From: Methanolobus chelungpuianus
GTDB taxonomy: Archaea; Halobacteriota; Methanosarcinia; Methanosarcinales; Methanosarcinaceae
Assembly: GCF_024500045.1 (NCBI RefSeq)
Contig: NZ_JTEO01000002.1
Coordinates: 372,001 to 436,000 of the forward strand
Direction of reading: 5' to 3'
Length of the DNA stretch: 64,000 nt
Shown here: piece after piece, positions 8,742 through 16,427 of the stretch
How the letters are laid out: each line of letters starts with the position of its first letter
Position numbering within the stretch: position 1 is the first letter of the stretch
Position numbers and translations under genes: made by a program
The notes under the pieces: model-generated
What the model was told of the DNA's origin: nothing
Databases searched by the model: none
Seen by the model: the letters and a program-made list of their open reading frames with translations, nothing else

Positions 8742-9110
8742 TTATCCATGTATCAACTTTGGAAGGCAGCGTGTGCAGACCCAGATGCTTTCCATCTTGT
8801 GCCTGACAGGCATAAGATAAGCGCTCTCTTCCCCGCAGTCGCAACTGAAGCACCTGATGGACGTATCGGTCTTTTTGGGTTGAGCATGGGCTTTTTCCGG
8901 GTTGAATTCCAGCGTCTGCCTCTGTTCAATGGATATTGCCCCGACCGGACACAGCCCTATGCAGAATCCCATGCCGTCGCACAGCTCATCGGAAACCACT
9001 TTCGCCTTGCCGTTGACAAGCTCTATTGCCCCTTCAGCGCATGGGGATATGCATTTTCCGCATCCTGTACATTTCTCCTCATCGATCTTGACGATTGATC
9101 TTTTAACCAT
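8742..9110 (-). CDS. Ferredoxin with seven cluster cysteines and a C-terminal cysteine knuckle
   Basis: 122 aa from the ATG at 9110, chosen because GGGGAG lies 8 nt upstream; the longer frame to 9149 lacks this. The first cluster motif is complete (C14-x2-C17-x2-C20-x3-C24). The second has C44, C50 and C54 but Met at the position of the expected second cysteine, so it may hold a [3Fe-4S] cluster or a [4Fe-4S] with an unusual ligand. A separate C-terminal segment adds C87, C90, C92 and C112, C115, resembling a zinc or Fe-S knuckle. It sits between the CGGC and GXGXG genes in the Dsr-LP operon and probably delivers electrons to the siroheme protein (inference). Confidence 0.85.
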   Translation of the reverse strand: MVKRSIVKIDEEKCTGCGKCISPCAEGAIELVNGKAKVVSDELCDGMGFCIGLCPVGAISIEQRQTLEFNPEKAHAQPKKTDTSIRCFSCDCGEESAYLMPVRHKMESIWVCTRCLPKLIHG

Positions 9111-9129
9111 AATGAACTCCCCGGGAACA

Positions 9130-9453
9130 TCAGTGATGTGTTCCCTCAACCATTTTTATACCTGCATTGGTAATAGTCCTTTTTATCTCTTCTATATGTG
9201 GGCACTTGGGATAGTTATCCATCTGCATGCAGGAGCTGAGGTGGATGACGTCAACTCCATGCCTGAGTAAGGATTTTACAAGCCTGTGCACCCTGCGCCC
9301 TGAACATCCGCCGCAGGTAAAGAACGCTACCATCTCGGTATTGCGGTCATAGTCCTTGAAGTGGACCGTACGCTTATTGAAAGCCTTGAAGCATCCTACT
9401 CCAGGGCATGTCTCCGATACGATATCGCATCTTATTACCGCAATCCGTGTTAT
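9130..9453 (-). CDS. CGGC-domain protein, apparently initiated at ATA
   Basis: 107 aa if read from the ATA at 9451-9453. The family's conserved N-terminal half (RIAVIRCD, ETCPGVGCFKAFN, HFKDYD) lies upstream of the first ATG (9333) in the same open frame, so the ATG start would amputate it. The frame is closed by TAG 36 nt further up and contains no ATG, GTG or TTG before 9333; AGAGGATG lies about 10 nt before the ATA. The CGGC motif itself is at residues 47-50, followed by HLSSCM and PKCPHIEEIK and the terminal VEGTHH, all standard. CGGC proteins are thought to bind metal, zinc perhaps; activity is unknown. It is the second gene of the Dsr-LP operon. Confidence 0.75.
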   Translation of the reverse strand: MTRIAVIRCDIVSETCPGVGCFKAFNKRTVHFKDYDRNTEMVAFFTCGGCSGRRVHRLVKSLLRHGVDVIHLSSCMQMDNYPKCPHIEEIKRTITNAGIKMVEGTHH

Positions 9454-9556
9454 ATGCCCGCCATCCTCTGCAATGCCAGCTATAAGATCAGCTCCGCTCT
9501 AAACTCGCCCTGGAATAAAAGGGGATTGAAGATCGTCCCCTGAAAGATGCTGCTGC

Positions 9557-10216
9557 TTAAAGGCCGATCTCTTTCTTGAACTTGTCAAGGCCCATCTCAT
9601 CGATGACCCTGCCCAGCCGGTGCTTTGAACCGTTGGTCTTGCAGAAGCTGATGATTTTATCAACGAGCTGGAGCACTTCATCCTCTGTGAGCTCATCTGC
9701 AATAACATCAGCAAGCCTTGGTCTGATAGCTGCATTCCCGCCGACCATGACCGTATATCCTTTAGGGGTACCCATGACACCGATATCCTTTATGGCCGGT
9801 TCCGAGCATGAGTTGGCACATCCGGAAACTGCCATCTTGAACTTGGATGGAAGTGGCATTCCGTGATATTTCTCATCAAGCTTTAGTCCGAGACCCACAG
9901 CATCCTGTTGTCCGCGCTTACAGAATGTCGTGCCCGGACATATCTTTATGCTCCTGACACAAATGCCAATAGCAGCACCTGGCTTTATCCCCAGGTCCTC
10001 CCAAGCCCTATCGAGGTCCTCTTCCTTCAATCCTACAATAGCAACTCTCTGGGACGAAGTCACTTTCAGTGTTGCTGCATTATATTTCTCAGCAACATCT
10101 GCGATCTTGCGGAGCTGTTCTGCCGAAACGATCCCCCCCGGAAGGTGTGGTGCAATTGCATATGTTTCCTTATCCCTCTGCAGGATCGCTCCTTTTTCAA
10201 GTAGGTCTTTTGACAT
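9557..10216 (-). CDS. Dsr-LP: small siroheme/[4Fe-4S] sulfite-reductase-like protein
   Basis: 219 aa from the ATG at 10216, with GAGGAG upstream at somewhat long spacing. An N-terminal ferrite-reductase half domain (residues about 15-75) is followed by the siroheme/Fe-S signature C93-x5-C99 and C133-x3-C137 (SGCANSCSEP), all four cysteines present. This is the minimal half-size sulfite/nitrite reductase fold known in methanogens as dissimilatory sulfite reductase-like protein. It lacks the inserted ferredoxin domain of DsrA/B and the F420 domain of Fsr. Substrate unknown. First gene of an operon with a CGGC protein, ferredoxin and GXGXG protein, divergent from an HxlR regulator. Confidence 0.9.
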   Translation of the reverse strand: MSKDLLEKGAILQRDKETYAIAPHLPGGIVSAEQLRKIADVAEKYNAATLKVTSSQRVAIVGLKEEDLDRAWEDLGIKPGAAIGICVRSIKICPGTTFCKRGQQDAVGLGLKLDEKYHGMPLPSKFKMAVSGCANSCSEPAIKDIGVMGTPKGYTVMVGGNAAIRPRLADVIADELTEDEVLQLVDKIISFCKTNGSKHRLGRVIDEMGLDKFKKEIGL

Positions 10217-10307
10217 TTTAAAATCACTCCTCATCCACAACTGTTTATGGATTATTGGTATATTGTGACGGGGGACATATATATCCGGTAGTTTCTAATT
10301 GGATACC
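10217..10307. promoter_or_regulatory. Divergent promoter of Dsr-LP operon and HxlR regulator
   Basis: A 91-nt gap. TATA-like catatatatcc at 10276-10286 lies about 24-30 nt before the HxlR ATG at 10308, which predicts a leaderless transcript. The Dsr-LP side has a ribosome site GAGGAG near 10229. The regulator's operator most likely lies in this gap, but I see no strong palindrome; ATCCA...TGGAT (10238-10255) is the only short inverted pair. Confidence 0.5.
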
Positions 10308-10664
10308 ATGAAAGACTGTACTATTTATAAAACAGTTGATATAATCGGAAAGAAATGGTCCCTCTGTATCCTTCTTGAGCTCTACAAGGGCGAAAGGAAG
10401 GAGAAACGCTTCAACGAGCTCAAGGCCAAACTGCAGGACGTTACTCCGAAAACACTCTCCCAGAGGCTAAGAGAACTCGAGGAACAGGGCTTCATTAAGA
10501 AGACCCTGGACGACTCCGCAGTGCCAGTCAAGTGCGAGTACTCCCTCACCGAAAGTGGCGAGGAGTTCCTGAACATTATCCAGAATATCAAGAAGTGGGG
10601 TCTGAAATGGAAATTCGAGAACCATGATTGCGAGAATTCTAACTGCAGATTATGTAAATTGTAA
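10308..10664 (+). CDS. HxlR-family winged-helix transcriptional regulator
   Basis: 118 aa from the ATG at 10308; a TTG three codons earlier is less likely because the TATA box predicts transcription to begin almost at the ATG. The HxlR pattern is clear: DIIGKKWSLCILLEL, RFNELKAKL..VTPKTLSQRLRELEEQGFI, and the beta-wing ending VKCEYSLTESGEEF. Cysteines occur near the N-terminus (residues 4 and 20), as in redox-sensing members, and the tail carries a C-x4-C-x2-C group. It probably controls the divergent Dsr-LP operon in response to redox or electrophile stress (inference from position and cysteines). Confidence 0.92.
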   Translation: MKDCTIYKTVDIIGKKWSLCILLELYKGERKEKRFNELKAKLQDVTPKTLSQRLRELEEQGFIKKTLDDSAVPVKCEYSLTESGEEFLNIIQNIKKWGLKWKFENHDCENSNCRLCKL

Positions 10665-10721
10665 TGGCTTTGATTCAGAAAGGTTAAGTAAAAGTGCGAA
10701 TTAATCTTAAATTGTGATTAT

Positions 10722-10907
10722 ATGGCTAGACAATTAAGACGTTCCAAGAGTAACAGGATGATTGCGGGAGTGTGCGGCGGTCTTGGAGAATATTTTGAGA
10801 TTGACCCCGTGCTCATAAGGCTGCTTCTGGTTGTTGCAACTCTGATGGGTGGATCAGGCATTATCCTGTATCTGCTGGCGTGGGTGCTCATACCTGAAGA
10901 GACATAA
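10722..10907 (+). CDS. pspC: PspC-domain membrane protein
   Basis: 61 aa, a stand-alone PspC domain: basic N-terminus RRSKSNRMIAGVCGGLGEYF, then IDPVLIRLL and one long hydrophobic stretch (about residues 33-57, LLLVVATLMGG..ILYLLAWVLIP). PspC proteins are membrane partners in the phage-shock response. The PspA-family gene lies 10 kb away at the left edge. No Shine-Dalgarno site precedes the ATG; AT-rich sequence ending about 20 nt upstream suggests a leaderless or very short leader transcript. Confidence 0.93.
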   Translation: MARQLRRSKSNRMIAGVCGGLGEYFEIDPVLIRLLLVVATLMGGSGIILYLLAWVLIPEET

Positions 10908-11042
10908 GGTTCCAGGGAACTGCAAGTGCTGATCACGCCAGGCAGAGGTATGCATCGTATCAGTTACCATAATCATAAATAGACGTTTTGTGTTTTATAT
11001 ATGGGGTAATGCGCAGTTTGTAGCAGGCACAGGTGATCCGAT

Positions 11043-11627
11043 GTGAGCAGGCTTCCAAAAATGTTCCTTGTAGCGATTACAGTACTGTGGCTGGTTCTGG
11101 CAGCAGGGTGTATCGGCAATGACGGTAATGAGGCACAGGAAGGTTTGTCTGATACAGAGGATGATGGGTTACGTGAAGACCAGGAGGCAGTTGGTATGCT
11201 TATTTCCAGCAGCGCGTTTGATAATGGCAGCCAGATCCCGGTAAGATATACCTGCGATGGGGAGAACATCAACCCTCCGCTGGAGTTTGGGAACATACCC
11301 GAGGGAACGGAAAGCCTTGTATTGATAATCGATGATCCTGATGCCCCCTCCGGCAGTTTCACCCACTGGGTGGTCTGGGATATCCCACCGGTCTCCCGGA
11401 TAGATGAGAACAGTGTTCCAGGCACAGTAGGAATGAACAGCTTTGGACAGACGGCATATGGAGGTCCATGTCCCTCATCGGGAATGCACCGTTATCAATT
11501 TATGGTGTTTGCACTTGATACTGAGCTCAACCTGACAGGCAGGGCTTCAGCAGACCAGATAGAAGGATCGATGCAGGATCACATCCTTGCACAGGGCCTG
11601 TTGACAGGCAGATATGGAAGAACCTAA
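11043..11627 (+). CDS. YbhB/YbcL-type PEBP family lipoprotein
   Basis: 194 aa starting at GTG, with GGTGAT 6 nt upstream; the ATG two bases earlier reads straight into a stop. A signal sequence ends in the lipobox LAAGC (Cys23), so the protein should be lipid-anchored outside the cell. After an acidic linker comes the phosphatidylethanolamine-binding/Raf-kinase-inhibitor-like fold: CDGENINPPLEF, DDPDAPSGSFTHWVVWDI, GGPCPSSGMHRYQFMVFALD and LLTGRYGR, all conserved. Archaeal members have no established substrate. The kinase gene downstream follows by 30 nt and may be co-transcribed, but the functions do not obviously connect. Confidence 0.9.
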   Translation: MSRLPKMFLVAITVLWLVLAAGCIGNDGNEAQEGLSDTEDDGLREDQEAVGMLISSSAFDNGSQIPVRYTCDGENINPPLEFGNIPEGTESLVLIIDDPDAPSGSFTHWVVWDIPPVSRIDENSVPGTVGMNSFGQTAYGGPCPSSGMHRYQFMVFALDTELNLTGRASADQIEGSMQDHILAQGLLTGRYGRT

Positions 11628-11657
11628 GTTCCTTTACCGTTTCAGGAGAGATAGTCA

Positions 11658-12986
11658 ATGCTAAATGATCTGAGATCTGATGCCATGGGAATTATATCAC
11701 AGGCTATCGCTGCTGTGGATCCCAGTGCATGTGTCCAGCGGTCCGTGAAGAGGGATGGTGATCTTTTGCATATAGGCAGCAGATCCTATGACATCTCCTC
11801 CTACAATAACATCTATGCGGTTGCATTCGGCAAAGCTGCCATACCCATGGCGTCTGCCCTTGAGGATATACTGGGTGGGCAACTGACTGAGGGTTATGCG
11901 ATAACCAAATATGGCTTTGCAGGCTCCCTTAAAAGACTGACCGTGATGGAGGCAGGTCATCCGATACCTGATGATAACGGAGTGCTTGCAGCAAAAAAAG
12001 TACGTGATTTTCTGGAGAAGACAGGACCCAGGGACCTTATTTTCTTCCTGATATCGGGTGGTGGCTCAGCCCTGATGACCCTCCCGAGAAAAGGCATCGC
12101 TCTTTCCGATATTGTCAATCTCACGGACAAGCTCCTCCGGGTGGGAGCCACTATAGATGAGGTGAACACGGTAAGGAAGCACCTTTCCGCAGTAAAGGGC
12201 GGAGGCCTCGCTAAGATGGCATACCCTTCCGAGTCCGTAAGTCTTATACTATCGGACGTCGTAGGCGATCCGCTGGACGTCATAGCTTCCGGACCCACTG
12301 TCCCTGACAGGTCGACATTCGATGATTTCCATGAGATAGTGCTCAGGTATGGACTGCAGCTATCCCCTGCTGTCCAGGGCTTGCTGGAGGACGGGCTTGA
12401 AGGTGTCATAGAGGATACTCCCAAATCAGAAGGTCCCATATTTGAGAAATGCTATAACTTCCTGGTAGGCAATAATTTCCTTGCGCTCCGGGAGGCTGAG
12501 AAGAAGGCGAATGAGCTTGGTTACAACACCCTCGTTCTCACATCATCGCTCGCAGGCGAGGCAAGGGAGGTCGCAAAGGTGTTTGCTTCCATCGCAAAGG
12601 AAGAACGTCGAAGGACCATTCCTCTGCCTCTGCCTGTATGTATCCTGGCAGGCGGGGAGCCCACTGTGACCCTGAAGGGAAGAGGTAAAGGCGGAAGATG
12701 CCAGGAACTGGCCCTTTCATTTGCCATAGAAACTGAAGGCCTTGAGAACATACTGTTGCTGGCTGCCGCAACAGACGGGAACGATGGCCCAACGGATGCG
12801 GCTGGTGCCTTTGCAGACGGCTACACCGTCGAGAAAGGACAGGATGCGCACATGGATGCAAGAGTGATGATTCAGCACAACAATTCCTACCAGTTCTTCA
12901 AGGATATAGGGGACCTTCTTGTCACAGGCCCCACAGGGACCAATGTGATGGACATATACGTCCTGCTTGTAAGAGAGGATCTCTGA
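11658..12986 (+). CDS. gck: Glycerate 2-kinase (MOFRL family)
   Basis: 442 aa, full length for the GckA/MOFRL family. It phosphorylates D-glycerate to 2-phosphoglycerate with ATP. Visible motifs: AFGKAAIPMASALE, the long N-terminal DUF4147 domain with ISGGGSALMTLP, LLRVGATIDEVNTVRKHLSAVKGGGLA, SDVVGDPLDVIASGPT, and the C-terminal MOFRL domain with GGEPTVTLKGRGKGGRCQELAL and DGNDGPTDAAGA. AGGAG lies before the ATG. In methanogens the product would enter gluconeogenesis near pyruvate kinase's substrate; the adjacent pyk is 6 kb away and not co-transcribed. Confidence 0.95.
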   Translation: MLNDLRSDAMGIISQAIAAVDPSACVQRSVKRDGDLLHIGSRSYDISSYNNIYAVAFGKAAIPMASALEDILGGQLTEGYAITKYGFAGSLKRLTVMEAGHPIPDDNGVLAAKKVRDFLEKTGPRDLIFFLISGGGSALMTLPRKGIALSDIVNLTDKLLRVGATIDEVNTVRKHLSAVKGGGLAKMAYPSESVSLILSDVVGDPLDVIASGPTVPDRSTFDDFHEIVLRYGLQLSPAVQGLLEDGLEGVIEDTPKSEGPIFEKCYNFLVGNNFLALREAEKKANELGYNTLVLTSSLAGEAREVAKVFASIAKEERRRTIPLPLPVCILAGGEPTVTLKGRGKGGRCQELALSFAIETEGLENILLLAAATDGNDGPTDAAGAFADGYTVEKGQDAHMDARVMIQHNNSYQFFKDIGDLLVTGPTGTNVMDIYVLLVREDL

Positions 12987-13016
12987 TCGTGGATCTCACT
13001 TGATTTCAGTTCCTCT

Positions 13017-13865
13017 TCAGATCTCGATGTCCACACTATATACTTTTTCGGGGTTTTCCTTGTGCACTTTCCAGAACACATCCTCCCCGTACTGTTCAGC
13101 AAGTTTTAGTGTCCTTTTTGGTATGGTCTTCGGACCCAGTACGGCTCCCGGCCTCTCAGGGTCGTCGATGTAATCCGTTTCCATCATGAACCTGGTGCCC
13201 TGCTGCAGGGCCTCTTCTATGGCTCCCTTTCCTGCAAGCACCCCGGGGAAGATCCCCAGTCTCTCACAAACGCTGACCATAGGCGGAGCGTAGTGCTTCA
13301 CCACTCTGTGCAGCTGTATCCCGGTTTTCCTGGCGCGTTCAGTGATATCGACAAGTTCCGGCTCGCCCACGCTCTCAGTATGTAGCTGCACTGCACAGTC
13401 CAGATCAGACGCAAGGGTGAATGCATGTTCCATGACCTCGTTGGAGGCATCCCATACTTCAGGGCTTACCGGGTAGTGCGGCCTCCCGCTCTTAAGTCCG
13501 ACAGCCAGTCCTCTCTCCACGTAACCTGCAGCTATGTCCAGCCCTCCTTTCATGGTCTCCTTTGCCTTTTCCAGGTCCATGTACTCAAGGAGCTTGCTGA
13601 TCTCCGCAGGATGCACGCCCAGCACAGGGAAAGATATGACACCGGTCCGGTTGATCTGTCTTGATATGTCCACGGTCTCTTCAAAAACCGCAATATGGTC
13701 CTCAGGCCTTGTCACCTTTATCCCCAGGGTCCAGCTTGGCTTCATAACAAGGAAGATATGTGTACCTCCTGCATCCTGGAATTCCTTGACCGCCCTGAGC
13801 CCCTGGGCTCGGGGATCTATGTGCATGTGCTCGTCCGTTATGGGAAAAGGGGCTAAGGTTTTCAT
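13017..13865 (-). CDS. TatD-related metal-dependent hydrolase
   Basis: 282 aa TIM-barrel amidohydrolase of the archaeal TatD-like group. The N-terminal metal site reads ITDEHMHIDP (H-x-H), later metal ligands appear in GVHPAEIS, LHTES, and METDYIDDP. Family members cleave phosphoester or amide bonds; no substrate is established for this archaeal subfamily. It is convergent with glycerate kinase with a 30-nt gap and stands alone on the minus strand. Confidence 0.85.
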   Translation of the reverse strand: MKTLAPFPITDEHMHIDPRAQGLRAVKEFQDAGGTHIFLVMKPSWTLGIKVTRPEDHIAVFEETVDISRQINRTGVISFPVLGVHPAEISKLLEYMDLEKAKETMKGGLDIAAGYVERGLAVGLKSGRPHYPVSPEVWDASNEVMEHAFTLASDLDCAVQLHTESVGEPELVDITERARKTGIQLHRVVKHYAPPMVSVCERLGIFPGVLAGKGAIEEALQQGTRFMMETDYIDDPERPGAVLGPKTIPKRTLKLAEQYGEDVFWKVHKENPEKVYSVDIEI

Positions 13866-13954
13866 TGTTCAAGGATTGTTCCCATTAAGATAATAACCTT
13901 ATGATGACATGATATCTCTCAATTAATTTAAATATCAGTTTTTATCAGTTCTTG

Positions 13955-14998
13955 TCAGGCTTCCGGTCCAAGACCTTTAAAGAATAAGTTCCAGAAGGGA
14001 TCTGTCTCAGGCTCGGTCAGCTTTGAAGTTTTGCCGTTTCTGCAAAATATTGAATGCTCCAGCTTACTGTCAAAAACTCCAAGCTCAAAACTTTTAATAC
14101 CAAGTTCATCCCATGCTCTGCGAATTATCGAAACGCTCTGAGGCTCAACGGCAGCAAGCAGGGTTCCCTCGCTGATAGCATACCATGGATCAAAATCCAG
14201 TGCTTTTGCAAACTCCGTGATATCAGCAGGCACATCGACTGAGTCCAGGTCTACATTGACAGCTATCCCTGCAGCCTCTGCCATTTCATATACGCCCCCG
14301 AGAACACCGCCTTCAGTTGCATCATGCATTGCATGCACTCCTCCGGCACTAAAGGCGCTAAGTGCATCTTCTACAACAGTTATTTCGGTGACGCGTTCAA
14401 GACACCTCTGAAGAGCATCTTCTGTCATACTTCCGGTCATGCGGTCTTTATAAAGAACGGACAGCAAAGCTGTGGCTTCTATTGCCGGCCCCTTTGTCAT
14501 CAGCAGTATATCGCCGTCACGGGCCCCGCCTGGAGAGATCCAGGAGTCCTTATCGGCAATACCCCATACGGTAATGCCTCCTACAGTGGGAATATTGACA
14601 GCATCGTACCATCCTGTATGTCCTCCCGCAATACATATCCCAAGCTTTGCAGCTGCAGACGAAATAGATCGGATTATGGTCTGGGCATCCTCATCAGGGC
14701 AGGTGGGTGGAAGAAGCAGCGTATATGTCATGAACCGGGGATCTATGCCTGTTACAGCAACATCGCTGGCGCCTATATGCACTGTAAACCAGCCCATCAG
14801 GTCAAGTGGAAGTCCCGGAGCAGGGAATATCGGGTCTTCGGCAATAGCCATAACACTCCCGTCTTTCAGTTCAAGCACAGCAGCGTCAAGACCCGGGCCG
14901 GGAGGTACGAGGAGCTGGGCGTTTGGTGCTCCAAAGTTCGTCCCAAGCAAGGACTTCAGCCGGTCAGGTGAAGGTTTACCTGTACGGGTTCTACTCAT
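13955..14998 (-). CDS. AIR synthase-related protein (PurM/HypE/ThiL superfamily)
   Basis: 347 aa. The PurM-like N-terminal domain has the phosphate-binding GPGLDAAVLEL and AEDPIFPAPG, followed by IGASDVAVTGIDPRFM, and the GGHTGW loop typical of HypE; the C-terminal domain has HDATEGGVLGGVYEMAEA. The extreme HypE C-terminal PRIC tail, needed for hydrogenase maturation, is absent (the protein ends FFKGLGPEA), so it is not a standard HypE. The gene overlaps the downstream end of a thiamine-binding-protein gene by 8 nt and lies in one operon with thiE. A role with thiamine or a phosphorylated pathway intermediate is inference. It is not a clear ThiL. Confidence 0.8.
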   Translation of the reverse strand: MSRTRTGKPSPDRLKSLLGTNFGAPNAQLLVPPGPGLDAAVLELKDGSVMAIAEDPIFPAPGLPLDLMGWFTVHIGASDVAVTGIDPRFMTYTLLLPPTCPDEDAQTIIRSISSAAAKLGICIAGGHTGWYDAVNIPTVGGITVWGIADKDSWISPGGARDGDILLMTKGPAIEATALLSVLYKDRMTGSMTEDALQRCLERVTEITVVEDALSAFSAGGVHAMHDATEGGVLGGVYEMAEAAGIAVNVDLDSVDVPADITEFAKALDFDPWYAISEGTLLAAVEPQSVSIIRRAWDELGIKSFELGVFDSKLEHSIFCRNGKTSKLTEPETDPFWNLFFKGLGPEA

Positions 14999-15305
14999 GT
15001 ACTATTCTCCTCTTAAGCACGGATTCCACGTCTTGGACCTTGCCTTTTAATCTTCCGGATGCACCGTTCCTGTCATCAATAGTGATATGTGTGAGAACGC
15101 GCGATGAGTGTGATCTCATATGATTGTGGCAGTCCATGATCACTCCCATGACCTTATCCTGATCGCCTTCTATGGTCGTCTGCATTGCCCCCATAATATA
15201 ATCTACATCAGCAGCCTCAATTATCGGGATAAGTTCAGCTATCAGTTCTTTGAGCTCTTCTTTCTCTCCAATGGGTACCACTGAAAAACTTGCCAGTATT
15301 AACAT
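14991..15305 (-). CDS. MTH1187-family thiamine-binding protein (UPF0045)
   Basis: 104 aa, the usual size. The N-terminus ILASFSVVPIGEKEELKELI and the central ADVDYIMGAMQTTIEGD match the MTH1187/YkoF-like fold, small ferredoxin-like proteins that bind thiamine or related pyrimidines. The gene lies 16 nt after thiE and overlaps the following AIR-synthase-like gene by 8 nt, supporting translational coupling. Its position in a thiamine operon agrees with ligand binding. It might carry or sense the vitamin; no enzymatic motif is seen. Confidence 0.88.
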   Translation of the reverse strand: MLILASFSVVPIGEKEELKELIAELIPIIEAADVDYIMGAMQTTIEGDQDKVMGVIMDCHNHMRSHSSRVLTHITIDDRNGASGRLKGKVQDVESVLKRRIVHE

Positions 15306-15321
15306 CCTCTCCTATCAATAA

Positions 15322-15924
15322 TTATGTGAAAAGTCTCTGAAAATAACTTACTGCTTTTTCTACATCCGGCTCTGCAACTGTGGCACTTACTGCGCATATC
15401 ATATCAGCACCAGCTTTTATAACCTCGCCTGCATTCTCGGGAGTTATGCCCCCTATAGCTATTACAGGCAATGTACATGCATTCCGCACCTCCCGGATAA
15501 GCTGGATGCCTGAAGGAGGCCCGGCATCCTTCTTTGTAGAAGTGTGATAAACAGGGCCGACACCCAGATAATCAGCACCCTCCTCCTCAGCCTGAACAGC
15601 TTCTTCAAGATTGCGTACAGTAACTCCTATTATCTTGTCCGGGCCCAGCAGGTGCCTCACAATTTTAACCGGCAGGTCATCCCGGCCAATATGCACTCCG
15701 TCAGCATCTGTTGCAAGAGCGACATCTACACGGTCATTTACGATAAATCTTGCATTCCCACACAGGCTTTTAAGCTCCATGGCCTCTTTATACAACGATG
15801 CAGTTGTTCCATCTTTTCTTCTATACTGGACAATACTTGCACCCGCCTTTACTGCAGCCCGGACATCGCTTCTGTTGCCGGCAAGACTAAGGTTTGCATC
15901 AGTAATGAAATAGAACCCTTTCAT
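15322..15924 (-). CDS. thiE: Thiamine phosphate synthase
   Basis: 200 aa TIM barrel. Joins hydroxymethylpyrimidine diphosphate with the thiazole phosphate to make thiamine phosphate. Diagnostic blocks: IVQYRRKD, CGNARFIVNDRVDVAL, DGVHIGRDDLP, GVTVRNLEEA, DYLGVGPVYHTSTKKDAGP and VIAIGGITPENAGEVI. GGGAG precedes the ATG by 6 nt and a TATA-like TTTTAAATAATAG (plus-strand 15989-16003 region) lies about 65 nt upstream. First gene of a three-gene operon with the thiamine-binding and AIR-synthase-like genes. No TPP riboswitch was found in the leader. Confidence 0.95.
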   Translation of the reverse strand: MKGFYFITDANLSLAGNRSDVRAAVKAGASIVQYRRKDGTTASLYKEAMELKSLCGNARFIVNDRVDVALATDADGVHIGRDDLPVKIVRHLLGPDKIIGVTVRNLEEAVQAEEEGADYLGVGPVYHTSTKKDAGPPSGIQLIREVRNACTLPVIAIGGITPENAGEVIKAGADMICAVSATVAEPDVEKAVSYFQRLFT

Positions 15925-16427
15925 TGATTTCTCCCGTATTACATCCGCTAGAGGCTCATTTTGGAAAGCTACCTTCTGTTCCCAATGTGATACTATTATT
16001 TAAAATTCGTCCTGCACCTTCTGTATACAGTGATACTGACAGTGTCTTCTGAGACTTTCCCCAAGTTACATTATAATCCTCCTTCCTTTATTGGTTATGA
16101 ATCTGTCATTTGCACCCTGTCAAAATCCTGCCGTTGGCAAGAGGGTTTCAATGTTTTTGAGATGTTCCTGAAAATGTCCCGTGAACATCCTCAGGATTTA
16201 AAAGTTAAACATACATTAAGGGGGTCGGTTAAACTGCGTCTTTACAAAAGCAGGGCTTGGAATTCGAAAGATTTCTTTTCAACCTTTCCCTCTTCGCTGA
16301 GTTTATTTTATCTCTTTATCTTTTAGGTGCATGGCAGGTACTATTCCGGCAACTGCAGGGTTGCATACTTACAATTAAAGATAACCATGTCAGCTTTTTA
16401 ACGGCACAGTCTAATGCGGGACACAGG
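15925..16427. other. 503-nt gene-poor region with a partial leader duplication
   Basis: Apart from the thiE promoter on its left (15989-16003), I see no convincing gene here. Two short plus-strand open frames (16030-16326 and 16257-16478) lack ribosome sites and family resemblance. The region carries at 16209-16233 a near copy of the leader sequence that precedes the isocitrate dehydrogenase gene, and just upstream (16168-16181) a second short match, as if an old promoter/leader copy remained here without its gene. Confidence 0.5.
16209..16233 (+). repeat. Copy A of a 25-nt leader repeat
   Basis: acatacattaagggggtcgg and following ttaaa match the sequence at 17225-17249 at 23 of 25 positions. 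A second shorter match, cctgaaaatgtccc (16168-16181), also has a counterpart upstream of copy B but with different spacing. No gene follows this copy. Confidence 0.6.

Noticed and set aside
13955-14998. HypE hydrogenase maturation factor
   Set aside because: The PRIC C-terminus needed for carbamoyl transfer is missing and no hydrogenase genes are nearby; kept as AIR-synthase-like.
15925-16100. CTGAGA near 16045 as part of a TPP riboswitch before thiE
   Set aside because: It lies on the wrong strand for thiE, and none of the other conserved TPP-box sequences is present.
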